From positions 1 to 64,000 of the IMG/VR virus record IMGVR_UViG_3300046318_000439: a stretch of DNA of 64,000 bases; one strand, written 5' to 3'. Shown here in pieces: positions 48,868 to 57,800 of the stretch. This DNA comes from a virus. A model generated the notes under the pieces. It did no database searches. It was not told where the DNA came from and worked only from the letters and a program-made list of their open reading frames with translations. The position numbers and the translations under genes are program-made. Each line of letters begins with the position of its first letter. The first letter of the stretch is position 1.

Positions 48868-50310
48868 TTATAAAATGTAACACTCCACTAATTTTTCTTC
48901 AAGTTGAGAGTTTGTATGTAAGGCAATAGCAATAGGATTCACTATACCCGAAATTGCGCATCCATCAAGACCAGCTACAAGAGTCTGTCCTTTTTTGATA
49001 GCCCCAACTACTCGAACAGGCACTCGCCCTTTTAGCGCAATTGGTTGACCTGCTGCATCTGCATTCATTAGGTAAGCTGGATTTGTGGATACCACGCCAA
49101 TCGCTGGTTGACTAAAATGACTTGATGCAGTGCATTCGGCTTCAGTTGTATCATCTGCTATCACCACAACAGTGCCAGGTATATATTCTTTGTCTGTAGT
49201 GTATTTTTCTGCTATGTCGGCATATCGTGCACTGGTAGCAGTTGCTGTTATAACGCCAGCGCTGAAATTGCCACTTGCATCACGAGCAACAATTGTAGAT
49301 CCCGTCGCTGCGTCTGTCGCACTACGATTGGCACCAGCATACAGTAACGTATTGGCACCCGTTGCCGTACCACTCAATGAGGCCGTTATAACACCAGCAC
49401 TGAAATTGCCACTTGCGTCTCGTGACACTACTTTATTTGCTGTGGCAGCAGACGTTGCATCAACGTTAAGAGTGATATCTGATGTTAGTGTTCCACCACC
49501 AACCATAAAGCTTCCGTTTGACACTGAACGAGCACATTGATTGGCCGTACCGTTTAATGTGCCAGTAACTCCGCCTGTGGCTGTAATTAAGCCAGTAACA
49601 CTGACTGTGTTAGAGAAAGTAGCCGCGCCTACCACCCCTAGTGTAGTAGAAACGTTCGCAGAACCAGTTACGTTTATACCAGCGCCAGGACTAAGAAGTC
49701 CTCCAACAGAAAGTGTGTTAGAGAAAGTGCCAGCGAGAACGCCAGTAAATGTTCCACCTATTCTTAAAGCACTGGCTACGTTTGCAGAACCAGTTACAGT
49801 TAAAGCAGCGTCTGGAGTAGTGTTATTAATACCTACACGGTTATTAACGCCATCAACAAACAAAACTCCACTATCAAAAATTGAGTTACCAGTTGTGACT
49901 GTAAGATTAGTTGTGGTGACGTTGGATGCAGCTGTAATGTTTGTTGCAACAAAATCGCCGATTACGTTAGCAGCACCAGTTACAACAAAAGCTACCGTTT
50001 GACCTAATGCAGTATTAACCCCGACGCGATTGTTAGTAGCATCAATAGAAAGTGTACTTGTATCGAATGTTGCATTTGCAGCACCAAATGTTGAGATGCC
50101 TGCTACTTGAAGGGTTGTCCCAACGTTGGCAAATCCACCAATTGAGGTATTACCGGTTAGTGTGCTAGTGCCAGTAACTGCTAATGTGTTTGAGAAAGCC
50201 GCTGCATTGATGACAGATAGCTGTTGAGTTATTGATACGTTTCCAGTAACCGATGCGTTTTCTGAAACGATGAGTCCTTTACGGACTCGGAAGTCTTGAA
50301 TTGCTGCCAT
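48868..50310 (-). CDS. Tail fibre protein with Asn/Thr-rich repeats and conserved phage fibre C-terminus
   Basis: 480 residues. Residues ~15-260 are repeats such as TGSANVSTTLGVVGAATFSNTVSVTG, interspersed with NNRVGINNTTPDAALTV, a beta-helical fibre repeat like that in the gene at 29272. The end (YADIAEKYTTDKEYIPGTVVVI ... IGVVSTNPAYLMN ... KGRVPVRVVGAIKKGQTLV) is the widespread conserved C-terminal domain of marine phage fibres, related to the Peptidase_G2-type self-processing module. Likely a tail fibre. The GAVIS- and Ala-rich linker at 265-330 has two near copies of VVSRDASGNFSAGVI. Confidence 0.78.
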   Translation of the reverse strand: MAAIQDFRVRKGLIVSENASVTGNVSITQQLSVINAAAFSNTLAVTGTSTLTGNTSIGGFANVGTTLQVAGISTFGAANATFDTSTLSIDATNNRVGVNTALGQTVAFVVTGAANVIGDFVATNITAASNVTTTNLTVTTGNSIFDSGVLFVDGVNNRVGINNTTPDAALTVTGSANVASALRIGGTFTGVLAGTFSNTLSVGGLLSPGAGINVTGSANVSTTLGVVGAATFSNTVSVTGLITATGGVTGTLNGTANQCARSVSNGSFMVGGGTLTSDITLNVDATSAATANKVVSRDASGNFSAGVITASLSGTATGANTLLYAGANRSATDAATGSTIVARDASGNFSAGVITATATSARYADIAEKYTTDKEYIPGTVVVIADDTTEAECTASSHFSQPAIGVVSTNPAYLMNADAAGQPIALKGRVPVRVVGAIKKGQTLVAGLDGCAISGIVNPIAIALHTNSQLEEKLVECYIL

Positions 50311-50344
50311 TAGTTTCCCTTTCCACTAACGTTAAATTGTATAA

Positions 50345-51079
50345 TTATGATAACATTAATCTAGCTACCTTAAATGTAGCGTTTGTTGTTGGTGTTGCAA
50401 GAAGACGTACATTACCAGCACTGATATCAGCATCGAATGTACAGAATGTTGCTACTGTGTTGACGACTGCATACTCAGTTAAGAATACAGTAGTACCATC
50501 ATGCGTAAGAAGTAATTCTTCGGACATATATCCAGTCGTTGCATTTTTTACTTCGATTAGATATTTTGTTGTTCTGTATGTAGTAGAGAATGTATCTACA
50601 ATAGTTTGACCTGCTACAGCGTTTGCATATACTGTATTGGTAGATTGAACCGATAATGTAGGTCCAACAGCAGCTCTAACACTTACTGTCAATGTGTTAC
50701 TAATAGTTGTGTTGTTAGATATTGTTACTGTATTAGAAACGTTGAGGTTTGTTGCATACACGAACCATCTATTATCTGTGGTACCTAATGATATATTATT
50801 TGTGCTCGGAACTGTTGATCCTCTAAAGGTCACAGTATTTGCAAAATCGGCTGAGTTGGCAAACAATTCCCAACGGTTGTTAGTATTACCAAGAGCGCGT
50901 CCAGACACATCAGGTACGAAGTTGCCGGTAACGTTGGCGGTAAATACAACACTTCCTCCAACCGTCAAATCTCCAACAACGTTGGCAAAGCCTCTAACGA
51001 GGATATTCTGCTCTATCTCTGCGTCACCAACAACCAGTAACCCGTGTTCTGCTTTGAAGTTTGTATTTCCAGTTGCCAT
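50345..51079 (-). CDS. Fibre protein with short repeats
   Basis: 244 residues. N-terminus FKAEHGLLVVGDAEIEQNILVRGFANVVGDLTVGG and repeats NNRWELFANSADFANTV / NNRWFVYATNLNVSNTV, then a C-terminal ~100-residue beta domain (IVDTFSTTYRTTKYLIEVKN...GYMSEELLLTHDG). The second part, with an LIEVKNATTGYMSEELLL-like strand, is found at the ends of several phage fibre proteins. Three bases from the next gene. Likely a short fibre or fibre connector. Confidence 0.65.
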   Translation of the reverse strand: MATGNTNFKAEHGLLVVGDAEIEQNILVRGFANVVGDLTVGGSVVFTANVTGNFVPDVSGRALGNTNNRWELFANSADFANTVTFRGSTVPSTNNISLGTTDNRWFVYATNLNVSNTVTISNNTTISNTLTVSVRAAVGPTLSVQSTNTVYANAVAGQTIVDTFSTTYRTTKYLIEVKNATTGYMSEELLLTHDGTTVFLTEYAVVNTVATFCTFDADISAGNVRLLATPTTNATFKVARLMLS

Positions 51080-51082
51080 ATA

Positions 51083-52033
51083 TTATGCTAGTAATGAAAC
51101 ATTTAAGGTAAGTTGAGAGTTCGGTGCAGTTTGATTAAATCTCAACAGCGCATGAGTGGTATTAGCGGATATACTATACACTCCTAAATTGGATGAAGGA
51201 GGAGAGTGGAGTGTTGCATATTCTGTTAAGTATGCATTTGTACCATCAGTAACTATTAAGAATTTAGACACACGAGATGTAGATCCATTTTTAATTACAG
51301 ATGTGAAGTCTCCGCCCTTATACATCATCATTTCCCAACTATAAACATTGAGAGGAGAACCTGTCGACGCCCCTAGATCAGTGTTTGATACGTGGGTTTG
51401 AATGCCATCCATACCGTCCGGACCGTGACGCCATTCTCCCATCATTGTTATGTTGTCTGTTACTTCTACTGATCCTGTAAACAATGTATTGGATGTGATG
51501 TTAACGCCATTGGATGTAATATTGACAGTATTGCTGGAAACTGATAATGTATTCCCAGTAATATTAATAGTATTAGATCCAAGCGTTGTATTTGCCCCTG
51601 TAAAATTAGCGTTGCTACCAACGACGATTCTATTGCCAGTTAAAGTAACGTTAGCATTGAATGTAGAATTTGAGCTAACGTTTAATGTGGGACCAGTCAC
51701 ATTCATAGCAATCGCGTTAATGGAGGTCACTGCATTAGTTATGTTTAGATTGGAACTGAAGGCAGCATTAGCACCAGTAAATATTACATTAGAAGAAACA
51801 GTTAAGTTTGCTGCAGCGTTGACTGTACCGCCTCTTATACTACTACCAACTGCAATTGTATTAGCACCAAAAATACCAATCAAGTTAGTATTGCCGGTTG
51901 TATTAGCTCCATCGTTAGATGAGTTGGCTGTAATTATCTCTGAACCAAGAGTAGAAATTATTTGATTAGTTTTTGTAATAAGTGAGGAAAACGTATCCGT
52001 CGCTATTACAATTGAGGTTATATTCTTTGCCAT
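51083..52033 (-). CDS. Fibre protein with Asn/Thr-rich repeats
   Basis: 316 residues. Residues ~40-200 are repeats like VSSNVIFTGANAAFSSNLNITNAV and GSNANFTGANTTLGSNTI. The C-terminal domain (GSPLNVYSWEMMMYKGGDFTSVIKNGSTSRVSKFLIVTDGTNAYLTEYA, cut into parts here) resembles the end of the neighbouring gene (LLTHDGTTVFLTEYA). These two fibres share a head type, so they may be alternative or co-assembled fibres. Confidence 0.68.
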   Translation of the reverse strand: MAKNITSIVIATDTFSSLITKTNQIISTLGSEIITANSSNDGANTTGNTNLIGIFGANTIAVGSSIRGGTVNAAANLTVSSNVIFTGANAAFSSNLNITNAVTSINAIAMNVTGPTLNVSSNSTFNANVTLTGNRIVVGSNANFTGANTTLGSNTINITGNTLSVSSNTVNITSNGVNITSNTLFTGSVEVTDNITMMGEWRHGPDGMDGIQTHVSNTDLGASTGSPLNVYSWEMMMYKGGDFTSVIKNGSTSRVSKFLIVTDGTNAYLTEYATLHSPPSSNLGVYSISANTTHALLRFNQTAPNSQLTLNVSLLA

Positions 52034-52248
52034 TATGCCTTACCGTTCGTTAATATTTCTAGCATACGTTTTATATCAGTCATGTCCTGCTTCAAACCGT
52101 TCACTTCCTCCACTACTTGGGTAAGAGCTAATTCTTTTGCTCTAGCATCCTTGTATGCTTGAAGTCCTGCACTATCAATATTTAGGACAGCTCGAGCACG
52201 GCCAGGAGTATCGTCCTTCATAAACCCAGGAAATTCTGTCTTTATCAT
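52033..52248 (-). CDS. Small coiled-coil structural protein
   Basis: 71 residues. A conserved lead (TPGRARAVLNIDSAGLQAYKDARAKEL) precedes a C-terminal coiled coil (VVEEVNGLKQDMTDIKRMLEIL). Its ends overlap both neighbours by one to four bases. This small protein type is recurrent beside baseplate genes of marine T4-like phages; role unknown. Confidence 0.6.
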   Translation of the reverse strand: MIKTEFPGFMKDDTPGRARAVLNIDSAGLQAYKDARAKELALTQVVEEVNGLKQDMTDIKRMLEILTNGKA

Positions 52249-54296
52249 GCTGATACCGCAATCGCTCTAAGATCGTTAATATGAGGAACGCGATAATTAT
52301 TATCCGCTAATAACACAATTTTTATAGCGAAAGTTTTATAACCATCGTAAGCTCCATTTGTAGTGTTGTAATACCGAATGATATTGCCATTCTGTACATT
52401 AACAAATGCAGCATGGGTATCAGTAATTTTTTCAATTTTTAATCCAGCAGAAACCATGCTTGAATTAGAAATGGAATCCGCTACTGTTAATGTTGATGTG
52501 TTTGCAGCAGTCACAACTGATATGATGTGATTATTAGGGAAGTTAGGCTGATACACCTTAACTAAGTCATTTACGGATATAGCAGTGTTTACTACCACAT
52601 CTGTTCCAATGATAACATTGTTGCCTAGCTGAGTTGTATATAATCCATTAGCAGATACCCCAGTATGATATGATGGTACCTTATACTCAAACTCGATAAC
52701 ATCATTACGGTTAGATGGATTACTTAACAACCCCTTGTCTGTTACAAGCTCAAGAATTGTCCAATTTTTATCGTCAAACGGTTCTGGATCCACATTATTA
52801 TGAAACTTTGCATATACTTTAATATCTGTATTAGCAGGCTTGTAGGCACTTATATACACACGAAGATCTTCAGCGTCCTGGCCATCTGCTAACACAACAC
52901 GTTTAGCAACATACTTGGTAGTAGAGTTGCCAGAGTTGGTATATTCATTAGTTGCATCATTATTAATTTCGTAACGATTTACAAATAAGTCTAAGTTTTC
53001 TTCTTTAGCGTATGGAGAAGTATAGATGTTTATTGTATTGAAAGTAATTTCTGATTCTAGAGACTTAGCACCATCAAATAAAGTACCACCATTTAACACC
53101 TCATAAGAGCGAGATGCAATAATGGCTGGGTATGTATCCACAAACTTGATTTGATTGTTTTCTACAGAGGCTTTATTACCAGAAGATTGATAGTACGTAG
53201 AATTGGCTATATTAATTGCCACATTAGAATATGTACTAGCTGGTGTAATTATATTAAATGCTGGTCTAACTTGATTCGCTTCAAAATTTTCAATATACTC
53301 TATCTTACAAGAGGCACTTGAATCCACACCATGGATAACACCATTGTTTGCAAAATAAGAAGTTGAGTTTGCAGTTGAATTTTCTAAAGTCAAACGCTCA
53401 TTCAAAGTATTGAAATCATATACAGTACCGACAGGAGTCTTTAAATAAAATCCTGCAGCATTAGAGAATGAAGGAGCAGTATCAATTGTCATGTATGTGT
53501 TGTTAGCAATTGTTGCGACTGATCGAACATCTGCATTACCGACTGTACCGTCTGTAATTACAAACTTATCTCCAACTTGCAACGTTGAGGCAAACAAGGT
53601 TCCATTACCAACAATAGCTGCACTTGTTGCATTAATAGTTAGTGTGCCTGTGCTGGGAGCTGTGTTCTGATAAACATATTCGCCTCCCTTAAAGTTGCCA
53701 CTAATACTATTAGCAAACATCTTAAAGAATTCGTTATAGCTATTATTGAGTTTGTATGTGGCAGTGTTGCTTGTAAAGCGAGCAATATTCAACGCAAACT
53801 TTAAGTCAGCGTCTTTTAAGGCTGTTAACACTTTACCATTAGTAATGGTGTAAAAGAATCCATCTACCTTACCAGAAGATACTTGAGTGTTGTTTGTAGT
53901 GTTTAAAACCTTTTCGCCAGCTTTATTCCACCACAACTTAAAGTCATCATCACTACCATCGAATTTAACAAGAATAGCATACGACTGAGCTGTTTTAATA
54001 GCAACTGGGAAATTAAAGTTGAATTTTGTTGGAGTTACTGCAGTACTGGTTTCAAATATATCGTTATATTCGACTCGCGCAACTTCCGGATAGGCAGCAC
54101 TTAAATTTGGAACATCATTGTCGATTGGACAAATATAAACTTCAGCGCCTGGCTGAAATATACCAGTTTTGGTTTTACCAGCTACTGGTTTGTTTTTAAA
54201 ATATAGGTCAACGCTAGTAATAAAAATAGTGTCAGCTTGTCTAACTGAATCTTTATCTACGTAGAATGTTTGGGCTAGATCAAATTCTGTTGCCAT
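52245..54296 (-). CDS. Virion structural protein (baseplate or fibre-associated)
   Basis: 683 residues, all beta-type. MATEFDLAQTFYVDKDSVRQADTIFITSVDLYF, then long stretches of VYDFNTLNERLTLENSTANST-type sequence, ending in YKTFAIKIVLLADNNYRVPHINDLRAIAVSA. The C-terminal KTFAIKIVL...VPxxNDLRAIAV region is familiar from structural proteins beside DUF4815 proteins of marine T4-like phages. No enzyme motif. It shares one base with the gene upstream. Possibly connects the baseplate to the fibres that follow. Confidence 0.68.
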   Translation of the reverse strand: MATEFDLAQTFYVDKDSVRQADTIFITSVDLYFKNKPVAGKTKTGIFQPGAEVYICPIDNDVPNLSAAYPEVARVEYNDIFETSTAVTPTKFNFNFPVAIKTAQSYAILVKFDGSDDDFKLWWNKAGEKVLNTTNNTQVSSGKVDGFFYTITNGKVLTALKDADLKFALNIARFTSNTATYKLNNSYNEFFKMFANSISGNFKGGEYVYQNTAPSTGTLTINATSAAIVGNGTLFASTLQVGDKFVITDGTVGNADVRSVATIANNTYMTIDTAPSFSNAAGFYLKTPVGTVYDFNTLNERLTLENSTANSTSYFANNGVIHGVDSSASCKIEYIENFEANQVRPAFNIITPASTYSNVAINIANSTYYQSSGNKASVENNQIKFVDTYPAIIASRSYEVLNGGTLFDGAKSLESEITFNTINIYTSPYAKEENLDLFVNRYEINNDATNEYTNSGNSTTKYVAKRVVLADGQDAEDLRVYISAYKPANTDIKVYAKFHNNVDPEPFDDKNWTILELVTDKGLLSNPSNRNDVIEFEYKVPSYHTGVSANGLYTTQLGNNVIIGTDVVVNTAISVNDLVKVYQPNFPNNHIISVVTAANTSTLTVADSISNSSMVSAGLKIEKITDTHAAFVNVQNGNIIRYYNTTNGAYDGYKTFAIKIVLLADNNYRVPHINDLRAIAVSA

Positions 54297-54784
54297 TATT
54301 GCTCTCCGAATCCTGATTCGAATTCTGCTTGTGTGGGTCTATATGCTTCAATTGTAATAAAATTCTTGGCGTAGGAAAAGGCCAAGCTTTCGTAGTTTTC
54401 AGGTAGCGTGGATTGATTAATATTCGCTACCACTAATTCCTTCTTACCTGCTAGTAAATTAATTAGGCTGTAATATTGAGCTAGTTCTGTTGTATAACCA
54501 GGAACATTAGATGAATAATAAAAAGTAAACTGCAACTGGCCATTTTTATCACTAACTAGCGGTCCACCCAACTTACCCCCTTGAGGTTTGAATTGCGTAC
54601 TGGTAGCAAGCTTGCCCTCAAAGAATAGATAATGGTAAGTGAGTGGTAGTAAGCCACTCACTGTTATTTCGAAAGACTGATCTCTGACTAAAAATACAAT
54701 TTGGGGATTGCGATTAGTAATTGAACCGCCGCTGCCACCTCCGTAGCCGCTGCCAAAAATATTTAATCCGCTAAAAAATCTCAT
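54296..54784 (-). CDS. Small structural protein with Gly-rich start
   Basis: 162 residues. A Gly/Ser-rich start (GSGYGGGSGGSITNRNP) precedes a compact beta domain (RDQSFEITVSGLLPLTYHYLFFEGK, TSTQFKPQGGKLGGPLVSD, GQLQFTFYYSS) and a C-terminal helix. The Ig-like strand order suggests a decoration or adaptor domain of the baseplate. A GATAAATA motif sits 29 bases upstream of the start. Confidence 0.6.
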   Translation of the reverse strand: MRFFSGLNIFGSGYGGGSGGSITNRNPQIVFLVRDQSFEITVSGLLPLTYHYLFFEGKLATSTQFKPQGGKLGGPLVSDKNGQLQFTFYYSSNVPGYTTELAQYYSLINLLAGKKELVVANINQSTLPENYESLAFSYAKNFITIEAYRPTQAEFESGFGEQ

Positions 54785-54812
54785 TTATTTAACCTTGTTT
54801 ATCTACTTCTAT

Positions 54813-54820
54813 TATTTATC
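54813..54820 (-). promoter_or_regulatory. T4-type late promoter-like motif
   Basis: The minus strand reads GATAAATA, 29 bases before the ATG at 54784, overlapping the stop codon of the DUF4815 gene. One mismatch from the T4 late consensus, with a spacing close to the perfect motif at 31291. Confidence 0.45.
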
Positions 54821-57800
54821 CCTGACTTTTTAAGCTGCGTTTAGCAAACTTAGAAAAGAAGCCAGTGATTTTATTGTAAGGAATTTCGATTGCTTGAGCC
54901 ACTAAAGAAGTTGCTAGTAATACAGTACATATACCCCATACTCCATAACCTCTCAACTTAGAACTTACTGGCACAGGCTTGAAGCCTAACTTGCCGATGG
55001 TCCAACATATCGGTAAACCGACTGCCATAATAATCTTACCAGCTAAGCTGCTCTGCTTTCTTACGCCCATCATATAAGCCATCTCTTCTGCCCATGGACG
55101 AGCTAACTTATTCAAATATTTAATAGTCAACTCTTTCTCTATACGAGAATGGGTTTCATTGCTTATGAAAGGAATTACTTTAGGACCATGGCCCTCCATC
55201 CAATCTACAACAGTTTGAGCCCATGCCAAGTAACCATTGAATATCTCTGGATGAGAATCACGCAAATATCTACCAAACGCTTGGTCAGCTGCGTTAACAT
55301 CATCTTCAAAGAATCCTAACTCGTTTAACTTAGCGCAAATAATCTTGCCACCACCACCGCCACCGCCGCTGCTAGGTACTGCTTCTGTAGTGATTTTAAC
55401 TTCACCGCGTGTTCTCAAGCGGAAGGTTGATGGGCCGATCACCATTGATCCACCGTAGTTTGTTTTATTGCCATCAGAATTAACTGTAGAAGTAGCTAAA
55501 TCTTGAGTAATTAATGATTCTTCAACATAAGGCAATAAAATAGAGTTACTATTATAGATTGCATTATTCGTTGTAGAGTCTGTTCTACTGAAAATGGTAT
55601 TTAAGTTAAACTGTTTAGATCTTGGATGCAACTCACTAAGACTTTGTTCAATGGTAGCATTGAACTCTTTGCTTGACTCTTCTGCAAACATATAGTCATC
55701 AAAATCATCTACAAAGAATCCGTTTTTAAATCTATTCACCAATGGGTTAGCTGTACTAGGAATTACTAGATCTTTTACTTCTGTTTCTAGTAAGTTGAGA
55801 CTTACGTAGTATTCAAGCTGATTAATCCGTTTTTCTAGATTGCCAATATCAGTCATAGAATAACTCTTTGCCTGATTATTTTCCTCAAAAATAGAGGTAG
55901 AAATACTAGAAGAATAATTACTAATGCGTGAGTTGATTACCCCAAGCTCGTTACCTACACTCTTATCAAATATTTCTACATTGGTGTTGCTTACTGACAA
56001 CGGTAGAGAAGGATATGGGCTTGTTGAGATTATAGACAACGTTACGCTGTCGTTAGGTTTACGAGGAGGACGTGCTCCAGTCACAGATGGGTTACCTTCT
56101 AGTACTTGGAAAGATCCATCTTTCTTAGCAACTACTCTATCAACACGTGAGAGATAGTATTCAGCGTTGAAAGAGATTTCTGAATCAGGCGCTGGAAATA
56201 ATTTATCATTAGAGTTGAATACTTCAGTGTTAGCTGGATTGACCGGAGCCCCAGCTACTGTGTTAGCAATTGCCACTGTATTAGCTACGTATGGTCGGAA
56301 GTCGAACGAATCGCGCAAGTCAAAATATTGTTTGTCTGATGTAATTACTTCTGGAATTTCTACTGTATTAACAGTATTGCTAGAAGCGCTTAATGTTTTA
56401 CCATCATTGATTGAATATGAGGATACAGTTAAGAATCCTTCACCAGAAGATGTAAAATTATCACATTTAACTAACAACCATTGTGTCGATCCAATATTTA
56501 ACGTAGATGTGCTCTTCTTGACCAAATAGGACTGACCGTAGAAGTTACCATCGTGGCCTTGGTCGATGTAGAAGTGTTTAGTTACATCGAGATCAGCAGC
56601 TGTATTTCCAAGATATACCTTTTTCAAACGCACCGCATCCGGTAGACCTAAAGACCATGGTCCAGTCGATCCAGCAACGTTATTGCCAGTATATAACTTA
56701 ATGTAGTTATCACGACGTACTGTCTTTGTTGACTGAACTGCTGTTGTTCGTTTTACGTTATATGTGACAGCTGTATTTACAGTACCACTTAGCGTTTCAT
56801 TTACATACACCTTCAACGTGCTACTACTAGGACCTGTATTAACTACACGTGTATCACGTGAAGCTAAAGGGATCGGATAGAATGCAGGGAAAAACTTCTT
56901 AGCTTTAGCTGAGGTGTTAGAAAATGATCCATTACTGTTAATGGATATATGAGTTGCATTTGTAATGCCAGTAACTCGACGCACTCCTGTTGCAGTTGCG
57001 TTTGCAGCTAGCAATATGTAATCACCAACACGCAAATCGTTAGCAAAGTTGGTGGAAGATCCTATAACGACATTAGAAGTCGTAGACACCGTCAGAGTAC
57101 CACCCAAGTTAGCAGAAGCTTCAGCATTAGCCAACGGAACAACAATAATATCATTCTTTTGAGTTGTAGTTAAACTAGCATCTGGCCCATAAGGAAACTG
57201 CTCATTAGGGTTGGCTGTTAAGTCCAACGTTAGCATACCATTAGCATTTAAAGTAACCGCTTCATCAGTGGTTCGATATGTAAATCCTATATTGTTAGCT
57301 ACTTTAACGGCATTAAGTCCTGTTGGGAAAAGCAGATTGCTATTATCTGTATCTTTTAGTACAGCTTCGTTTAATGTAGTAGTTGGATTATATTCCAAAA
57401 CAGCATCAGCCACACCATCATTAGTGCCATTGTAATTAACTGAACGCACATTACGGAATACTTTACCAGCAGACATCTTTATATCAAACAAATATATGCG
57501 ATATACTGCATCTGGTGTGCCTGGTTCTCCAGCCTCATGTACTAAGGATCTGATACGAGCAGTACCAATCACTTCGCCAGTAGGCGTAATAGAAGTGCCA
57601 GAAGGAACGCCAATGTTTGTTATATAAGCTTGAGCTGTATCATATAATGATATTGTATCGCCAGACTTAAATTTGAAATTCCCAGCCAACTCTTTGATTC
57701 GTAAATAATTGCCATAGTTTGCTGTAATTACTTGCCCACTCTTTGTTAAAGTGTCTGTTGATTTTCTTACATCGAGATATGTATTTTTTAACGTCTGAAT

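Noticed and set aside
52245-54296. Enzyme function for the 683-residue protein
   Set aside because: No catalytic motif found; only beta-type structural sequence.
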